DNA of 64,000 nt from Sporohalobacter salinus (GTDB lineage: Bacteria; Bacillota; Halanaerobiia; Halobacteroidales; Acetohalobiaceae): positions 22,600 through 86,599 of the forward strand of contig NZ_JAFBEG010000010.1 in the NCBI RefSeq assembly GCF_016908635.1, read 5' to 3'. The notes beneath the pieces were generated by a model. The model had not been told where the DNA came from. It did no database searches and saw only the letters and a list, made by a program, of their open reading frames with translations. The first letter of the stretch is position 1. Every line of letters starts with the position of its first letter. This document shows positions 61,334 through 64,000 of the stretch, piece after piece. Both the position numbers and the translations under genes were made by a program.

Positions 61334-63880
61334 TTATTCAATCCATTTAACTAACCCTAATTCATGCTTATTAATTAATTTAGATTCGTCAGGGACAACT
61401 CGAAAAGTATATCTATAAGTACCAGTTTCTTGTAATTTGATTTCTGTTGAATACCTGAATATACCATCTTCTAATTCTTTTTCTAAATCCATAGGAATTA
61501 TTTTTAATTCTTCTAAATTATTTTCAATAGCTAAACAAACTTCTACCTGCACATCATCAGAAGTTAAGTTACCTAATTTTACCTGAGCTGTTAACTGGAT
61601 AGTATCTTTGGCATTAAAACTCCCCTGTTCTCCTTTGTTTTGAGAAAAAATTTCTATCTGATGCCAGTTATTCTGCAGCTTCTCTTTCCAATTAGCTAAC
61701 TTTTTCGCTTTTTGATAGCCATTTTTTCTAATCTGAATACCTTGCTTGATAGCCGGGAGATATAATCGTTTTGTATACTCCTGAACCATCCTATCAGTAC
61801 TATATTCAGGACCATTAGAAATCATTGCTTCTTTCATCAAATAGACCCATTCTGAAGAATAAATATTTTTATTGAAGTTATAGTAAGTAGGTACTATTTC
61901 CTCCTCTAAAGCTTTATATAAAGACTTACTGTCAATTAAATCTTGTTCCTCATCACTTCTATACTTTAACCTTTCTTTACGACCAATAGCCCAGCCATTT
62001 TTGCCGTTATATCCTTCACACCACCAGCCATCTAGAACACTAAAATTCAACCCACCATTTACTGCTACTTTTTGACCGCTCGTTCCGCTAGCTTCCAAGG
62101 GTCTACGAGGATTATTAAGCCAAACATCAACTCCTTGAACCAAATATCTCGCTAAATTCATATCATAATCTTCTAAAAGAACTACTTTTCCTTTAAATTG
62201 CTCACTTTCAGCAATTTCATGAATTTCCTTAATTAATTGCTTACCAGGAACATCAGCTGGATGAGCCTTACCAGCAAAAATCAGCTGCACTTCTTTTCCT
62301 TCTTTATTACAAATTTCACTTAACCTTTCTAGATCCTTAAAAATCAAATTAGCCCGTTTATAGGTAGCAAATCTTCGAGCAAAACCGATAGTAAGTGCAT
62401 CATAAGATAATAAGTTGCTATCTGAAAAACCATTTTCATATCTACTCTTTCTTTCTAAATCTTTTTCTCTAATAAAATCAATCATTTTTGCTTTCAACTT
62501 GTGATGGGCTTGCCAAAATTTATCATCAGGAATATCTTTAACTCCTTCCCAAACTTCTCTATGATTTATTCTATCTCTCCAATCATCAGTAAGATATTCA
62601 TCAAATAATTTCACCCATTCTGGTGCCAGCCACGTTAAGGTATGGACTCCATTAGTTATATAAGTAATAGGATTTTCATCAGCCGGAATATCACTCCATA
62701 AGCCCTCCCACATTTCACTAGATACCTGACCATGTAATTTGCTAACCCCATTTTTAAATCGCGACAACTTTAAACCTAAAACAGTTAAACAAAACTGATT
62801 ATCTTCTTCATTGATTCGACCTAGATTCATAAATTCTTTTTTATTTAATCCTATCTCTTCCCAGTAATCCCCAAAATATTTTTCTTTTAGATCAACTGGA
62901 AAGCTTTCATTTCCGGCTGGAACTGGAGTATGAGTCGTGAATACTGTATCAGCCGATACTACCTCTATAGCCTCTTTAAATTCTAATTCTTCTTCTTTCA
63001 TTAAATCTCTAATTCTTTCAAGTTCCAGGTAAACTGAATGTCCTTCATTCATATGCCAAAGAATAGGAGAATATCCCATTTTATATAAAGCTCGCGTTCC
63101 GCCTACTCCTAAAATAATTTCCTGAGAAATTCTTGTTTCATCATCCCCACCATATAAACGCAGAGTTAAATTTCTATCCTGTTTATTATTAACTTCTACA
63201 TCGCTATCTAAAAGATAAACCGAAACTCTACCTACTTTAACTTCCCATACTCTAAGCACTACTTCTCTTCCCGCGAGATTTACACTCACTCTTAACTCTT
63301 TTCCTGTTTCATCTTTTACAAGAGTTAATGGCAATTCACCAAAAGTTAAATCAGGATACAATTCTTCTTGCCAACCTTCATTATTAATTTTTTGTTTAAA
63401 GTATCCTTGACGATAAAGAAGGCCTATTCCTACAAAGGGCAATCCTAAATCACTAACTGCTTTACAATGATCACCAGCCAACACACCTAAACCACCAGAA
63501 TAAATTGGTAGTGACTTATGAAACCCAAACTCAGTAGAAAAGTAAGCCATTACCTCACTTTTATCTTCTGCCACATTATAATTATTTCTAAACCACGTAT
63601 TCTCTTCCTGTAAATAATTATTAAACTTATCCATAACAAGATTATATTTAACAGCAAAGTTATATTCAGTACTTAATTTCTTTAAATGTTCATATTCAAC
63701 AGTAGATAAAAGTTTAATAGGATTTCTATTAACTTTCTGCCATATTTCTGGATCAATCATTTTAAATAGCTCTCGTGCTTCTGGATTCCAAGTCCACCAT
63801 AAATTATAAGCTATTTTCTTTAATCCTTTAATCTTTAACGGTAATTTAGGTACTACAGACAACTTTCCATAAAATTTCAT
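61334..63880 (-). CDS. glgP: Alpha-glucan phosphorylase
   Basis: 848 residues. Breaks alpha-1,4-glucan to glucose-1-phosphate. N-terminal DUF3417-type start (IKGLKKIAYNLWWTWNPEA), YSGGLGVLAGDHCKA, WHMNEGHSVYLELERI, ITYITNGVHTLTW-like blocks, and the PLP lysine region LEASGTSGQKVAVNGGLNFSVLDGWW. It belongs to the short alpha-glucan phosphorylase group found in thermophiles and anaerobes rather than classical GlgP. A C-terminal beta-rich tail follows. RBS TTAGGAGG. Used in glycogen or maltodextrin breakdown. Confidence 0.92.
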   Translation of the reverse strand: MKFYGKLSVVPKLPLKIKGLKKIAYNLWWTWNPEARELFKMIDPEIWQKVNRNPIKLLSTVEYEHLKKLSTEYNFAVKYNLVMDKFNNYLQEENTWFRNNYNVAEDKSEVMAYFSTEFGFHKSLPIYSGGLGVLAGDHCKAVSDLGLPFVGIGLLYRQGYFKQKINNEGWQEELYPDLTFGELPLTLVKDETGKELRVSVNLAGREVVLRVWEVKVGRVSVYLLDSDVEVNNKQDRNLTLRLYGGDDETRISQEIILGVGGTRALYKMGYSPILWHMNEGHSVYLELERIRDLMKEEELEFKEAIEVVSADTVFTTHTPVPAGNESFPVDLKEKYFGDYWEEIGLNKKEFMNLGRINEEDNQFCLTVLGLKLSRFKNGVSKLHGQVSSEMWEGLWSDIPADENPITYITNGVHTLTWLAPEWVKLFDEYLTDDWRDRINHREVWEGVKDIPDDKFWQAHHKLKAKMIDFIREKDLERKSRYENGFSDSNLLSYDALTIGFARRFATYKRANLIFKDLERLSEICNKEGKEVQLIFAGKAHPADVPGKQLIKEIHEIAESEQFKGKVVLLEDYDMNLARYLVQGVDVWLNNPRRPLEASGTSGQKVAVNGGLNFSVLDGWWCEGYNGKNGWAIGRKERLKYRSDEEQDLIDSKSLYKALEEEIVPTYYNFNKNIYSSEWVYLMKEAMISNGPEYSTDRMVQEYTKRLYLPAIKQGIQIRKNGYQKAKKLANWKEKLQNNWHQIEIFSQNKGEQGSFNAKDTIQLTAQVKLGNLTSDDVQVEVCLAIENNLEELKIIPMDLEKELEDGIFRYSTEIKLQETGTYRYTFRVVPDESKLINKHELGLVKWIE

Positions 63881-64000
63881 TTAAAAACCTCCTAAAAGCT
63901 TTTTAAGTTCTGTTAAGTTATATGAAACTTGAACCCCTCTCCTTCCTAGGAGTATAATAGTTTTAACCCACTAAAACATAACTACAAAGAAAGGAGAGGA
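63881..64000 (-). promoter_or_regulatory. Leader region of the phosphorylase gene
   Basis: CCTCTCCTT (63937-63945) and AAGGAGAGG (63990-63999) can pair in the leader, and a TATTAT-like -10 is possible, but the window ends here. No known riboswitch is recognised. Confidence 0.3.

Overview
The window looks like a chromosomal segment from a low-GC, anaerobic, spore-lineage Firmicute with an outer membrane, most like the Halanaerobiales (Halobacteroidaceae-type). The reasons are the AT-rich sequence with strong AGGAGG ribosome sites, the presence of spoVK, spoVB-like, ricA and yneA/lexA genes, several Na+/H+ antiporter-family transporters, and diderm traits in the same stretch (apolipoprotein N-acyltransferase, a beta-barrel protein and a LolA-like carrier). 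The taxon is an inference; no rRNA is present.

Layout. 1-1.7 kb: end of an O-acetylhomoserine sulfhydrylase gene and metX (methionine synthesis). 1.8-8.1 kb: a TyrR-like sigma-54 activator, then a sigma-54 promoter and an operon of methionine gamma-lyase, NhaC-family transporter, phosphate acetyltransferase and an Asp/Glu-racemase-like protein, which together suggest methionine fermentation through 2-oxobutyrate. 8.1-9.6 kb (minus): ECF S-component and AIR-synthase-like protein. 9.8-12.4 kb: DUF1540 protein, a sigma-70 factor behind an attenuator-like leader, and an EamA exporter. 12.4-30.9 kb is an accessory region full of decayed DNA: a 0.54-kb block present twice (12.46 and 30.18 kb), remnants of IS30-, IS4-, IS110- and IS3-type transposases, and a broken chemotaxis receptor. 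Inside it lie a two-gene cassette resembling PigD/PigE of the prodigiosin 2-methyl-3-alkyl-pyrrole branch, a methyltransferase, and a TetR / MMPL-RND / LolA-like / beta-barrel export cassette with a 42-bp perfect palindromic operator.

31-43.3 kb is a conserved backbone: miaB-ricA-mutS-mutL-miaA-spoVK-GTPase-UbiA-like-small protein-hfq, a TPR protein and dinB. A 15-repeat ankyrin protein closes the plus-strand half. From 45 kb nearly all genes are on the minus strand: spoVB-like flippase, Xer-type tyrosine recombinase, a Cys-rich miniprotein, yneA (divergent from lexA), lnt, a lysine-riboswitch-controlled NhaC transporter, a GDT1-like half protein, cupin, Crp/Fnr regulator and ferredoxin, a TPP-riboswitch thiT-thiN operon, a solute-binding protein, an L,D-transpeptidase, a decayed diguanylate cyclase and an alpha-glucan phosphorylase.

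The switch of gene direction from plus to minus at about 45-47.6 kb coincides with a perfect 11+6+11 inverted repeat at 47694-47721 that matches the layout of a dif site (and has loxP-like arms), 120 bp upstream of the Xer recombinase. The simplest reading is that the window spans the replication terminus. The other main points of interest are the PigD/PigE-like pair and the repeated use of ATT start codons.
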